This document shows, piece by piece, positions 17,016-27,416 of a DNA stretch of 64,000 nucleotides. The stretch spans positions 50,536 to 114,535 of the forward strand of contig JAPOZT010000014.1 of the NCBI GenBank assembly GCA_026705925.1, written 5' to 3'. Every line of letters starts with the position of its first letter. The first letter of the stretch is position 1. This DNA is from Gemmatimonadota bacterium. Its GTDB lineage: Bacteria > JAAXHH01. A model generated the notes under the pieces. That model ran no database searches. It saw only the letters and a list, made by a program, of their open reading frames with translations, and was not told where the DNA came from. The position numbers and the translations under genes are program-made.

Positions 17016-18794
17016 TCACGATTTCGGTGTCAGGGCGACCATTTCGTTGATCCGGGCTATGAATCCGGCCCTGGTCAGGGACACGACGGGGCTGTTCCTT
17101 TGCTTGACGTAGACCAGGTTTTCGTCCCCGGGGAGGGATTTGCCCACCAGGAGCGACAGACGTTCTTCCGGCACGTCGTTCCGCCCCCCGATCTGCAGCG
17201 TTAGTTCCATGACCGGCCGGTCCAGTCCGTAGGATGCCAGTTCCGCATCAGGATCCGCCGTTACGAAAGCCTCTGAATACAGTGTATCCAGTTCGCTGAA
17301 GGCCCGGCCGACCGAGATCGCGTCCGCGTCGCCCGTTGAAGGTTCTTCCAGTTTCCACACGACTCTTTGCTTCTGGTCGCGGCGCACCCTCAGGCGTTCG
17401 TCGGGCGTGACCACCTCGAACATGTGTACCTGGTAGCCCTTGAACCGCAGGATCTTGTTGTCGCGCAACTCAATCGCGGAGGTCGGCATGCGTAGTAGGC
17501 TGGAAGCATCCACCGCATAGATCCATTCTTCCGCCGGATCCATGATGTAGGTGTGCTGCCCGTCTCCGGAGTCCGTCCCGATCAGGATTTCCTGGGATTT
17601 CACCCGCTCATCGATCGTTAGCGTAAGGCTGGCGACGGGTTGTTCGAATCCGTACGCCGCTCTGTTCGCGGCCGTCACCGGGATGTGCTCCCGCACGCGC
17701 GTGATCTCCAGGCTGTCCAGCATGGCCGTGATGAATTGGTCGTTCGCTCTCAGCGCGTAGGGCGACGTCATCCGCCAGTCTTCGAAGGACTGCTTGACCA
17801 GGGTCACGGTCTCGTCTCCCATGTTCATTGTAAAAGCGGGGACCCGATAGGACTGGAAATCGAAGGCCGTGAGGCGCCTGTAGAAGTCGGGTTCCCGGTC
17901 CAGTTGCAGCGGGATCGACGACGACACCGAGTACACGTTGGGTCTCTCGCTGGTCATGGCGTAGACCTGGCCCATCTCCTCATGGCCCAGTGAAACCGTA
18001 TGGAGGACGCTGCCGTCGCCGGATTTCACGGTCGCCGTCATCGCCGGATCCGCCAGACCGTATCCTACAAGCGAAGAGGGCGCATCGTCGACGAAGGACA
18101 TGGCCGTGGCGTTGATGATCGTACTCAATGCGTTGATCACTTCATCGCGCTCCGCCGGCAGCCGGTAGGGTGCTTCCACGCGCCAGGTCCCGTTGGGGTC
18201 CAGCCTTAGGACGACACGGCGGGCACCCTTTTCGAGGACAATCTCCTTTACCTCATCCTGCTCGATCCGCAGCAGCTTGCGGTCCCGAAGCGCATCGGTC
18301 GTCTTGCGCAGATTCCCGTTGATCTGCGCAGAGATGAGAAACACCCGCCGCGTGCCCTGTTCCACGGCGTAGTGAGCCGCGCCCGTCGGGTTCACATCTC
18401 CCAGCAGCAACACCATGGGCTTGTCGAGACCCCGGATGACCTCTACGGACGCCGACGGATGCTCGAGACCGTATTCCGAAAGGACTTCCGCCGAATCGGC
18501 GATGGTCCGGGCCGGAGACAGGACGGAGAATTCCCGCAGCAGCGTACCCACGATGTCCGGGTCCGCCGCGTAGCGTATTGGATCGGTAATCGTCCAGCCT
18601 TCCATCGGCACCTTCTCGATCGTCGTGACCGCGCCGTCCACGGCGACCCTGATCTCGGCGACCTCTTCCGCGTTGATCTCGAACACGCGCTCGGCTACCG
18701 CGATTTCCTCTTCCTCGAACATGAAGAGGAAGAAAACAGCCGCCAGCAATCCCAGGATCGCGGTCAGCACGATCGTATACCGTCCACCGCTCAC
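17016..18794 (-). CDS. DUF4340-domain protein
   Basis: 592 residues from a GTG with AGGAGG upstream. A single N-terminal membrane helix (IVLTAILGLLAAVFFLFMF) anchors a large, presumably periplasmic, chain of repeated DUF4340 modules. The recurrent phrase 'YGLEHPSASVEV', 'YGLADPAMTATV', 'YGFEQPVASLTL', 'YGLDRPVMELTL' marks at least four of them. DUF4340 proteins regularly accompany GldG-like ABC components, as here (20 bases or fewer between genes). The function is unknown; it may be a periplasmic subunit of that exporter. Confidence 0.8.
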   Translation of the reverse strand: MSGGRYTIVLTAILGLLAAVFFLFMFEEEEIAVAERVFEINAEEVAEIRVAVDGAVTTIEKVPMEGWTITDPIRYAADPDIVGTLLREFSVLSPARTIADSAEVLSEYGLEHPSASVEVIRGLDKPMVLLLGDVNPTGAAHYAVEQGTRRVFLISAQINGNLRKTTDALRDRKLLRIEQDEVKEIVLEKGARRVVLRLDPNGTWRVEAPYRLPAERDEVINALSTIINATAMSFVDDAPSSLVGYGLADPAMTATVKSGDGSVLHTVSLGHEEMGQVYAMTSERPNVYSVSSSIPLQLDREPDFYRRLTAFDFQSYRVPAFTMNMGDETVTLVKQSFEDWRMTSPYALRANDQFITAMLDSLEITRVREHIPVTAANRAAYGFEQPVASLTLTIDERVKSQEILIGTDSGDGQHTYIMDPAEEWIYAVDASSLLRMPTSAIELRDNKILRFKGYQVHMFEVVTPDERLRVRRDQKQRVVWKLEEPSTGDADAISVGRAFSELDTLYSEAFVTADPDAELASYGLDRPVMELTLQIGGRNDVPEERLSLLVGKSLPGDENLVYVKQRNSPVVSLTRAGFIARINEMVALTPKS

Positions 18795-18807
18795 GACGGT
18801 TCGCCTC

Positions 18808-20427
18808 CTATTTCCTTCTCCACCACACCACGACGCCCGCGATCAGGATGCCGATGGGCGACAGGATGCCGGTGACGATGAAGATATCCCGCATCTGGCT
18901 CAGTGAAATCTGAACCAGCCTGGTATCGCTGGATTTGGGCCGTATCGCGAGCAGGTCCTCCTCCTGGGCAAGCCAGTTGAGGATGTTCAGGGCCAGGTCG
19001 CCGTTGCCCGGCAACATGATGTAGGCATTGGACGCAAAAGACGAATTGCCGACGACCACGATGCGGGTCTTCAGTTCGTGCTCCTCAGGCCGCATTGCCA
19101 TCTCCTGGGGCGTCAGCGACCGCATGTCCCGGCGCGGCAGCGCCCTGGGGACGGCCGTGATGGCCACGGCGATGGAAACGGGACCGGGCTCGTCCGTTCC
19201 GGGGTCCAGCGCGGGCGTGTACTCCATGGCTTCTTCCGGCGATTCCGGCAGCGTGGTCTCCGCCCAGCTTCGGGTGCCCGTCATGGCGATGGTCTGAATC
19301 TCCACGGTGTCGTCGGAAGCCGAGGCCGGCTCGACGGACCGCACCAGCGGAAAGAAACTCACGGTGCTGCCGAGCGGACGCGTAATGGGATGGGCCGGGT
19401 ACTGCATGACGGCCGGCATGTACTCGTTCATTCCGGGCAACCGACCCACGGCGCTTTCGTCGATCACCACGTTGTCGCCGATCTCCACCTTCCAGCGTGC
19501 GAGGAGCGCCGAAAGGTCGGCGCTTTCCTCCGGGTAATCGGGGTTGATCAGGAACAGGGCGCGGCCACCGCGATCCAGATAGTTGCGAATGGCTTCCTGC
19601 TCGTTGCCCACCAGGTTGGTCCGGGGACCCGCCACCACGAGGACGCTGCAGTCCGCCGGGACTTCCACCTCGCGGAGCAGCGAGAAACTCCTTACGATGT
19701 AACTCTGGTTCTCGAGCAACTGCATGATCCTGTTGTAGCCGGCCTGGTCGGTCAGGTTGACATTGTGCTCTCCGTGGCCTTCCAGGAAGTAGATGGTCTT
19801 CTGTCCCTCCCGCGTGACCTTGACCAGCGCGTTGGTCACGCTCTCTTCAAGGTAGCGGTTGATGTGCTCAGTCTTGCCCTCGCTTTCGAACACCATCGTC
19901 CCGTAGGCGGAGATGTTGTACTGTCGTGCTATGCTGGGCTCGAGATCGGGGTCTATGAATTCGTAGGTGATGTGGTCCGAGTGGTACTGAAACTGATTCA
20001 GCATGTCGTCGATCTGGTACTGCACCATGGCATCGGAGCCGCTGGAACGGAAGAATCCCACGATGTGAACGTCCTGGTCCAGTTCGTCCAGCACGCTGAT
20101 GGACAGGTCCGCGAGGCTGAACCGCTTGTTGGCCGTCGTGTCGTACCGCTGGGAATACCGCGCGCCAATCAGGTTCACGAAGGCAAGGATGCCGATCACC
20201 AGCAGGACCAGGACGGCGGTGTTGGCGCCGTAGCGCGTGGTACGCCGTCCAAGCAGTTTCCACACCTTGTCCCACTCGAGGACCAGCCAGGCCGATCCGA
20301 GCGCCAGGCCGGCCAGCAGGACGATCAGGACCGTTCGCGGCGTCGCCGTATCCGAGGCGTAGAGGTACCCGCTGACCAGGATCAGGATGAGACCGAGGTA
20401 TCCAGCGGATGAAACGAGACTTCTCAT
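18808..20427 (-). CDS. GldG-like auxiliary ABC transporter component
   Basis: 539 residues. N-terminal membrane helices (two or three between residues 5 and 85) precede a large extracytoplasmic GldG/intraflagellar-transport-like domain with YSQRYDTTANKRFSLADLS, IYFLEGHGEHN and GGRALFLINPDYPEE, and a final membrane helix before WWRRK. This is the layout of GldG in the Gld ABC exporter and of related gliding/auxiliary proteins across many phyla. A GGGGAG lies upstream of the ATG. The cargo is unknown; association with gliding is not implied, as no other gld genes are here. Confidence 0.8.
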   Translation of the reverse strand: MRSLVSSAGYLGLILILVSGYLYASDTATPRTVLIVLLAGLALGSAWLVLEWDKVWKLLGRRTTRYGANTAVLVLLVIGILAFVNLIGARYSQRYDTTANKRFSLADLSISVLDELDQDVHIVGFFRSSGSDAMVQYQIDDMLNQFQYHSDHITYEFIDPDLEPSIARQYNISAYGTMVFESEGKTEHINRYLEESVTNALVKVTREGQKTIYFLEGHGEHNVNLTDQAGYNRIMQLLENQSYIVRSFSLLREVEVPADCSVLVVAGPRTNLVGNEQEAIRNYLDRGGRALFLINPDYPEESADLSALLARWKVEIGDNVVIDESAVGRLPGMNEYMPAVMQYPAHPITRPLGSTVSFFPLVRSVEPASASDDTVEIQTIAMTGTRSWAETTLPESPEEAMEYTPALDPGTDEPGPVSIAVAITAVPRALPRRDMRSLTPQEMAMRPEEHELKTRIVVVGNSSFASNAYIMLPGNGDLALNILNWLAQEEDLLAIRPKSSDTRLVQISLSQMRDIFIVTGILSPIGILIAGVVVWWRRK

Positions 20428-20474
20428 GTACGGATTCTCCCCATTACAGACTGCAGGCAGCTAGAACGCGCGGG

Positions 20475-20534
20475 ACCGGTCGTCCATTCGGAACCGGTCG
20501 TCTATTCGGAACCGGTCGTCTATTCGGGACCGGC
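20475..20534. repeat. 18-bp tandem repeat, 3.3 copies
   Basis: Units starting accggtcgt at 20475, 20493 and 20511, with a partial fourth at 20529, differing by single bases. They fill the spacer between the permease stop and the GldG-like gene. Confidence 0.85.
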
Positions 20535-20535
20535 A

Positions 20536-21309
20536 TCAGCCCCGCCAGCGCGTCGATTCAACCGACCGGACCGTGATGAACAGGCCCAGGAAGATGAAAC
20601 TCAGGAAAAAGAGGCAGTCCGTCGAATCGATAATCCCCTTCTCGAAAGTATTGTAGTGCCTCAGCACGGACAGGTATCCTAACACCTCGCCCAGCATACC
20701 GGTCATCGATTCTGCCGCTGCATCCATCATCCAGAGTATGAGCGCGGCGCCGAAGCATATTACTGCGGCCACGATCTGGTTCTCCGTCAGCGAAGAGGCG
20801 AAAAGCCCAATGGTGATCACGCCGCCCCCGAGGAGGACGAGACCCAGGTAGCCGGCCCAAATGGGACTCCAGTCGGGGTCGCCGTACACCTGGAGCACCA
20901 GTGGGTAGATGATCGTCATCCCGATCATGGCCGTGTACAGGGTGTAGGCCGCCAGGAATTTGCCCAGGATCACGTGCCAATCCCGGACCGGCGAGGTCAG
21001 CAGCAGCTCGATCGTGCCGGTCTTCTTTTCTTCGGAAAAGATCCGCATGGTGAGCATGGGCATGAGCGTCAGGACGGCCACGAAACTTATGGTATTGAAC
21101 AACGGGCGCATGATCATTTCGTTGATGTTGATCCGTTCCATCATGGACGGGGCCTGCGCGACCTGCATGAAATACTGGGTGTAATTCTGTAAGCTATAGA
21201 AAAACATGAAGCTTACGATGAAAATAAACACGGTCGAAAGCGCGTAGAAGATGGGTGAAATGAAATAGGCTTTCAATTCACGTCCCCAGATGGCCAGCAA
21301 TCCCTGCAT
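20536..21309 (-). CDS. ABC-2 type permease (GldF-like)
   Basis: 257 residues with six hydrophobic segments, the first at about 15-40 (FYALSTVFIFIVSFMFFY) and the last near the C-terminus (LFFLSFIFLGLFITV). An intracellular stretch, RIFSEEKKTGTIELLLTSPV, is the coupling-helix signature of ABC-2 permeases such as GldF and NosY. It starts two bases after the ATPase gene ends and pairs with it to form an exporter. Confidence 0.87.
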   Translation of the reverse strand: MQGLLAIWGRELKAYFISPIFYALSTVFIFIVSFMFFYSLQNYTQYFMQVAQAPSMMERININEMIMRPLFNTISFVAVLTLMPMLTMRIFSEEKKTGTIELLLTSPVRDWHVILGKFLAAYTLYTAMIGMTIIYPLVLQVYGDPDWSPIWAGYLGLVLLGGGVITIGLFASSLTENQIVAAVICFGAALILWMMDAAAESMTGMLGEVLGYLSVLRHYNTFEKGIIDSTDCLFFLSFIFLGLFITVRSVESTRWRG

Positions 21310-21311
21310 CG

Positions 21312-22259
21312 TCAGTCACCCTCCCCTTCCTGGGTCGTCAACTCGAGGAAGATCTCCTCCAGGCTCATGCCGGCGGTGGTGAGTTCCACGAGGTCCCAAT
21401 TGCTTCCGACCACCGACGAAGCCACCTCGGAACGGAGATCCCGTCCAGGCAGGACGTCGATGTCGTACTGCCAGAGGCCGTCGCCGAGGGAAGACCTGGT
21501 CTTCACGTCCACGACGCCGTCCTTCTGCTTCAACAGGTCCATCACTTCGCTGACCGGCCCCCGGATCTGCGCCGAGATGGACTGCGATCCCCGCAGCCTC
21601 GCGTCCAGGTTGGCTGGCGTGTCCCCGGCCACGATCCGGCCCTGGTCGATGATGACCACGCGCTCGCAGGTTTTGCTCACCTCGGGCAATATATGACTGC
21701 TCAAGATGATGGTATGGTCCCCGGCCAGGCCCTTGATCACCTCCCGAACCTCGTTGATCTGCTTGGGATCCAGGCCGTTGGTCGGTTCGTCCAGAATGAG
21801 GACGTCGGGATCGTGGATCAGTGCCTGGGCCAGGCCCACCCGCTGGCGATATCCCTTGGAACAATGGCCGACGATCCGGTGCTCGACCTCTTCCAGGGCG
21901 GTCAACTCGATCACGCGGTTGACGGCCTTCCGTCGATCACGGGACGGGATGTCCTTGATCTTGGCGATAAACTCCAGGTAGGGGCGGACCCGCATGTCCT
22001 GGTAGAGGGGTACGTTCTCCGGCAGGTATCCCACCCTGCGGCGCACGTCGAGGGACTGCCGGAACGTGTCGAACCCCGCCACCCGGGCGGTGCCGGCCGT
22101 CGCGGGCATGAAGCAGGTCAGCACCCGCATGGTCGTGGTCTTGCCCGCCGCGTTCGGTCCGAGGAACCCGAGGATTTCGCCCTTTTCGACCTCGAAACTC
22201 ACGTCCCGGACCGCGGTGAAATTGCCGTACTTCTTGGTAAGGTCCTTTACTTCTATCAC
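21312..22259 (-). CDS. ABC transporter ATP-binding protein (GldA-like)
   Basis: 315 residues from a GTG with GGGAG upstream. Walker A is GPNAAGKTT, the signature region is GYRQRVGLAQAL, Walker B is VLILDEPTNGLDP, and the switch histidine is in ILSSHIL. About 90 C-terminal residues after the nucleotide-binding domain match the extension of ABC-2 exporter ATPases. It precedes its permease by 2 nt. No separate strong promoter is evident in the 167-nt gap upstream, where only a short AGGCAA/TTGCCT hairpin is seen. Confidence 0.9.
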   Translation of the reverse strand: MIEVKDLTKKYGNFTAVRDVSFEVEKGEILGFLGPNAAGKTTTMRVLTCFMPATAGTARVAGFDTFRQSLDVRRRVGYLPENVPLYQDMRVRPYLEFIAKIKDIPSRDRRKAVNRVIELTALEEVEHRIVGHCSKGYRQRVGLAQALIHDPDVLILDEPTNGLDPKQINEVREVIKGLAGDHTIILSSHILPEVSKTCERVVIIDQGRIVAGDTPANLDARLRGSQSISAQIRGPVSEVMDLLKQKDGVVDVKTRSSLGDGLWQYDIDVLPGRDLRSEVASSVVGSNWDLVELTTAGMSLEEIFLELTTQEGEGD

Positions 22260-22426
22260 GTCAGGCTCCCAACGCCGCTACCATAGCCTTCGCACGAAAC
22301 GCACAGCGATTTTCAAAGTATCCCAATTTAGCACTCAAAGTGATGTAAGGCAAGCCTTTGTTGCCTAGTTGCCATCCGATCCGATCCCTCGGACCGCCTG
22401 GTCGCGACTGAAGCCACGGTTTCGAT

Positions 22427-23308
22427 TCATCGTGCGAATTTGCGTTCGCGCAGTTTGAAAAACTGCAGCAACGGGTCGATATAGGGCTCGTCCGTGCGGA
22501 TGTGGATGGCATCCACGCCGGTCACCCTGAACTGCTGGTCACGCGCTTCGCGGAGGGCTTCGTTGTATTCGGCATACTGCCTGCGCCAGCCGGCGTCGCC
22601 GGTGTCGACGAGTACCTCCTCTCCCGTCTCCGCGTCTTCCAGCTCGATCAGGCCGACGCCGGGCAGGCTGAGTTCCCTCGGGTCAGTAATCGTGACGGCG
22701 ACCACGTCGTGCCGCTTGCTGGCTACACGCAGGGGCTTCATGTAATCCTCGGTCAGGAAATCGGACAGGATGAAGACGATGCTCCGGCGCGTCAGCAGCC
22801 GGTTCAGGTATTCGAGCGCCTGCGTGAGGTCGGTGCCGGTATGGTCCGGCTGCGTGTAAAGCACTTCCCGGATCACCCGCAGAATATGGGTCCGTCCCTT
22901 CTTCGGCGGGATGAACTTCTCGATCTGGTCGGTGAACATGAGCAGGCCGACGCGGTCGTTGTTCTGGATCGCCGCGAAGGCCAGCAGCGCGCAGATCTCC
23001 GCGGTGATCTCGCTCTTCATCTGGTTCACCGTGCCGAAGTGGCCCGATGCACTGACGTCGGCCATGAGAATGACCGTCAGCTCCCGTTCCTCGATGAAGC
23101 GCTTGATATAGGGACGTCCCAGGCGGGCGGTTACGTTCCAGTCGATCGACCGGATCTCGTCGCCCGGCTCGTATTCGCGCACCTCGGCGAACTCCATGCC
23201 GCGTCCCTTGAAGACGCTGTGGTACTCGCCGCTGAACACGTCGTTCACGAGATGCTTGGTCCGGATCTCGATCTGACGGATCTTCTGGATGATCTGCCTG
23301 GGTATCAA
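22427..23308 (-). CDS. DUF58 domain protein
   Basis: 293 residues, TTG start overlapping the moxR stop by 4 nt. The DUF58 signature EYEPGDEIRSIDWNVTARLG is at residues about 47-66, followed by a degenerate vWA fold (VILMADVSASGHFG). No membrane span is seen. DUF58 proteins are obligate partners of MoxR ATPases and are thought to be substrates or adaptors delivering them to BatA/BatB-type vWA proteins. Confidence 0.9.
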   Translation of the reverse strand: MIPRQIIQKIRQIEIRTKHLVNDVFSGEYHSVFKGRGMEFAEVREYEPGDEIRSIDWNVTARLGRPYIKRFIEERELTVILMADVSASGHFGTVNQMKSEITAEICALLAFAAIQNNDRVGLLMFTDQIEKFIPPKKGRTHILRVIREVLYTQPDHTGTDLTQALEYLNRLLTRRSIVFILSDFLTEDYMKPLRVASKRHDVVAVTITDPRELSLPGVGLIELEDAETGEEVLVDTGDAGWRRQYAEYNEALREARDQQFRVTGVDAIHIRTDEPYIDPLLQFFKLRERKFAR

Positions 23309-24318
23309 GGGATCTCTACACAGTCGAACACACGCTGGAGAATCTGCTCCGAGGTCATGTCCTCGGCCTCGGCTTCGTAGGTGACGATGACGCGGTGGCG
23401 CATGACGTCCATCCCGATCGACTTCACGTCCTCGGGCGTCACGTAGCCCCGGCGGCGCAGGAAGGCGTGGGCGCGCGCGGCCGTCGCCAGGTAGATCGTC
23501 GCCCGGGGCGAAGCGCCGTACTCCACCAGGTCGCGGATTTCGGCGAGCTCTCCGTAGTCTTCCGGGTTGCGGGTCGCGAAGACGAGGTCGACGATGTACT
23601 GCTTGATCTTGTCGTCCATGTAGACCCGGTTGATGATCGATCTCGCCCGGACGATATCCTCCAGCGACACGACCTGGTCCACTTCCGCCGGTTCGCCGGA
23701 CGTCATGCGGTTCAGGATCTCCAGCTCCTCTTCCTTGCGGGGATAGGTCGTCGTCAGCTTGAGCATGAAGCGGTCGACCTGGGCTTCCGGAAGAGGGTAG
23801 GTCCCTTCCTGCTCGATGGGGTTCTGCGTTGCGAGCACCAGGAAGGGATCCTCCAGCGGGAAGGTTTCGTCTCCGATGGTGACCTGGTGCTCCTGCATGG
23901 CTTCCAGCAGGGCGCTCTGCACTTTCGCGGGCGCCCGGTTGATCTCGTCTGCCAGGATGAGATGGGCGAAAATCGGGCCCTTCTTGGCGATGAATTCGCC
24001 GCTGCCCGCCTGGTAGATCATGGTGCCCGTGAGATCGGCGGGGAGCAGGTCCGGCGTGAACTGGACGCGCTGGAACCGGGCCGAGACCGTCGAGGCCAGG
24101 GTGCGCACGGCCAGGGTCTTGGCCAGGCCCGGCACACCTTCGAGCAATATGTGCCCGTTGGTCAGCAGGCCGATCAGGAGGCGTTCGACCATGTACTGCT
24201 GGCCGACGATCACCTTGCCGATTTCCGAGATCAGCCGGTCGACGAAGACGCTCTGCTCGTAGATCTGGTCATGGATGACCTTGATGTCGTCCGGTGTATT
24301 CGTGTGGTCAGTGGTCAT
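23305..24318 (-). CDS. moxR: MoxR-family AAA+ ATPase
   Basis: 337 residues from the ATG at 24318, which has AAGG six bases upstream; the ATG at 24324 touches its ribosome site. Walker A GVPGLAKT, Walker B HLILADEINRAP, sensor 1 ATQNPIEQEGTYPLPEAQ and the sensor 2 region GASPRATIYL are all present. MoxR ATPases act as chaperones for metal insertion or assembly of vWA-containing complexes. It overlaps DUF58 and follows fmdB by a few bases. Confidence 0.93.
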   Translation of the reverse strand: MTTDHTNTPDDIKVIHDQIYEQSVFVDRLISEIGKVIVGQQYMVERLLIGLLTNGHILLEGVPGLAKTLAVRTLASTVSARFQRVQFTPDLLPADLTGTMIYQAGSGEFIAKKGPIFAHLILADEINRAPAKVQSALLEAMQEHQVTIGDETFPLEDPFLVLATQNPIEQEGTYPLPEAQVDRFMLKLTTTYPRKEEELEILNRMTSGEPAEVDQVVSLEDIVRARSIINRVYMDDKIKQYIVDLVFATRNPEDYGELAEIRDLVEYGASPRATIYLATAARAHAFLRRRGYVTPEDVKSIGMDVMRHRVIVTYEAEAEDMTSEQILQRVFDCVEIP

Positions 24319-24327
24319 GTTCATCCT

Positions 24328-24726
24328 TCAGTTGGAGCCGGACGTGCCAGGCTGACCGGACGACGAATCGGTCTTCGAGGAGGCTTCGGACTTCGACTTG
24401 TCACCGGAACCGGACGCGTCGGACGACCCGCCGCTGGACTTGCCGTCGGACTTGGACCTGTCGGACCCGCCGTCAGACTTGGATCCGCCGTCCGCCTTGG
24501 ACGAAGAGGATTCCCGGTCGGCCTTCTCGGCCTGCTTGTAGTTCTCGCTTCGGTAGTCCGTGGTATAGAACCCGTCACCCTTGAACAGGAAACCGGCCCC
24601 GCCGCTGATGAGGCGCTTCACGGCACCGCCGCATTCCGGACACGTGGAAAGGGGATCCGCCGTGATCGACTGGAACTCGGAAAACTCGTGGCTGCACTCG
24701 TTGCAACGGTACTGGTAGGTAGGCAT
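24328..24726 (-). CDS. FmdB-family zinc ribbon protein with Ser/Lys/Asp/Gly-rich tail
   Basis: 132 residues. The first ~45 form the FmdB zinc ribbon MPTYQYRCNECSHEF with CNEC and CPEC cysteine pairs. After GGAGFLFKGDGFYTTDY, the tail from about residue 70 is low complexity (Ser, Lys, Asp, Gly). FmdB-type proteins are putative regulators, or small zinc proteins in translation stress, and often lie beside chaperone genes. Its ribosome site (AAGGA) sits only ~10 bases after the terminator hairpin of groEL. Confidence 0.85.
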   Translation of the reverse strand: MPTYQYRCNECSHEFSEFQSITADPLSTCPECGGAVKRLISGGAGFLFKGDGFYTTDYRSENYKQAEKADRESSSSKADGGSKSDGGSDRSKSDGKSSGGSSDASGSGDKSKSEASSKTDSSSGQPGTSGSN

Positions 24727-24740
24727 GCGTTCCTTCTTAG

Positions 24741-24775
24741 CAAAACCGGCGCCGACTAAGACAGCCGACGCCGGT
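24741..24775 (-). terminator. Intrinsic terminator or attenuator between groEL and fmdB
   Basis: A 12-bp stem (24764-24775 with 24745-24756, mostly GC and two G-T pairs), seven-base loop, then TTTT on the minus strand. It ends transcription from groESL. Since the fmdB start is only ~15 bases beyond the T tract, there is no room for another promoter between, so readthrough or an internal groEL promoter must feed the downstream cluster. Confidence 0.8.
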
Positions 24776-24815
24776 CTTCATCCACATGAACTGCCTGGCA
24801 GGATGGCCTGGAGGC

Positions 24816-26480
<1,665 letters not shown>

Positions 26481-26532
26481 TCAGGTTCAACCTCAACCGG
26501 ATCTTGAGGTTACGATTCATACACTCGGTTAA

Positions 26533-26820
26533 CTACGACACGATACCCAGGATGTCCTCTTCCCGCATCATGAGGTATTCGGAATCATCCAGGTTGACTT
26601 CCGTGCCGGAGTACTTGCCAAAGAGGATCTTGTCGCCGACCTTGACTTCCAGCTCCACGCGGTCGCCGTTGTCGCCGACGCGCCCCGGACCGGCCGCCAC
26701 GACCTCGCCCTGCTGCGGCTTTTCCTTGGCCGTATCGGGGATGATGATACCGCCGCGCTGTACCTCTTCTTCCTCGAGGCGCTTGACCAGGACCCGGTCG
26801 CCCAAAGGTTGTACGTTCAT
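26533..26820 (-). CDS. groS: Co-chaperonin GroES
   Basis: 95 residues with the ATG preceded by AAAGGAG. It contains the mobile loop [20 protein letters not shown] and the domain end [12 protein letters not shown]. It caps the GroEL cage. It is the first gene of the groESL transcript; regulatory candidates lie upstream at 26853-26871 and 27102-27130. Confidence 0.98.
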   Translation of the reverse strand: MNVQPLGDRVLVKRLEEEEVQRGGIIIPDTAKEKPQQGEVVAAGPGRVGDNGDRVELEVKVGDKILFGKYSGTEVNLDDSEYLMMREEDILGIVS

Positions 26821-26852
26821 TGCTTCCTGCTCCTTTCACTGGTGATAAGAAC

Positions 26853-26871
26853 GCTGATTTCAGAAATCAGC
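26853..26871 (-). promoter_or_regulatory. Perfect inverted repeat in the groES leader
   Basis: Arms gctgattt (26853-26860) and aaatcagc (26864-26871) around three bases, 33 nt upstream of groES. It does not match CIRCE (TTAGCACTC-N9-GAGTGCTAA), so it may be a different operator or an mRNA hairpin. Function is inferred from position only. Confidence 0.5.
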
Positions 26872-27101
26872 ACGATAATGGACGATCATTTCGTCCGCTT
26901 TCTTTATTGCAATATCCGTGCCACGATGGAGTACACCGCTCACAAAACCTGGCTACTAAAGCTTAAATGGTTGGTATTTATGGTGTTATGCACATTGTCG
27001 CGAAATGCCGGATGGTACCGTTCCTCTCTCCGGTATTCTGCCATTCTGTCACATTCAACCGTTCGCGCCAATATGGCATTGTCAAAATAACGCAGCAGGC
27101 C

Positions 27102-27130
27102 AATTTAGACATGTCAGTCTGGCGTGTCAA
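27102..27130 (-). promoter_or_regulatory. Likely sigma70 promoter of groESL
   Basis: Minus-strand TTGACA (27125-27130), 17-nt spacer, TAAATT (27102-27107). It implies a leader of nearly 280 nt before groES. The rest of the 27.2-26.8 kb gap holds no gene that I can support besides the hairpin at 26853-26871. Confidence 0.55.
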
Positions 27131-27187
27131 GAGTATTTGCAAATCTGATTGTCAACGACTTTGGAAACACTTGAACTATCCTTTCTA

Positions 27188-27220
27188 ATAAAACAAACCC
27201 CGCTCCGGGAAGCGGGGTTT
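27188..27220 (-). terminator. Rho-independent terminator of the DUF6338-like cassette
   Basis: A perfect 10-bp stem AAACCCCGCT / AGCGGGGTTT (27195-27204 with 27211-27220), six-base loop, followed on the minus strand by GTTTTATTAG. It lies about 37 nt after the stop of the small Pro-rich gene and separates that cassette from groESL. Confidence 0.88.
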
Positions 27221-27256
27221 GAGTTTCAGTCAATGTTGGATTCAGGGCTTTGGGGA

Positions 27257-27415
27257 CTACCTGGGTTTGAGGGGTGGCTTTAGGGCACTACCCACATTGG
27301 GAGGTTTCGGATTCGCGGGTCTGTTCGGATTAGGTTTCGGCCTGAATCCCCGTGGGTTTATGTTCCTGCGAGTTGGCCCGTACCCTTTTTCTGGAGGTTG
27401 GGGTGTTTTTGGCAT
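27257..27415 (-). CDS. Small proline-rich basic protein (52 aa), partner of DUF6338-like gene
   Basis: An open frame of 52 residues starting MPKTPQPPEKGYGPTRR and ending ALKPPLKPR. The ATG lies one base after the stop of the membrane-protein gene and the ribosome site GAGGA sits in that gene's 3' end, so translation is coupled. About a third of residues are Pro, with many Lys, Arg and Asn and no hydrophobic segment, suggesting a disordered cytosolic peptide that may bind the partner's cytosolic domain or an SH3-like surface. No known domain is recognised. The terminator at 27188-27220 follows directly. Confidence 0.6.
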   Translation of the reverse strand: MPKTPQPPEKGYGPTRRNINPRGFRPKPNPNRPANPKPPNVGSALKPPLKPR

Positions 27416-27416
27416 T

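Noticed and set aside
20475..20534. Short spaced repeats considered as a CRISPR array
   Set aside because: Units are contiguous tandem copies of 18 bp without unique spacers, and no cas genes are in the window. The same applies to 30469-30524 and 54189-54257.
22320..22345. Sequence tttagcactc followed by aaagtga, resembling a CIRCE half-site
   Set aside because: Only one half matches, and the position before an ABC transporter gene is not a heat-shock locus.
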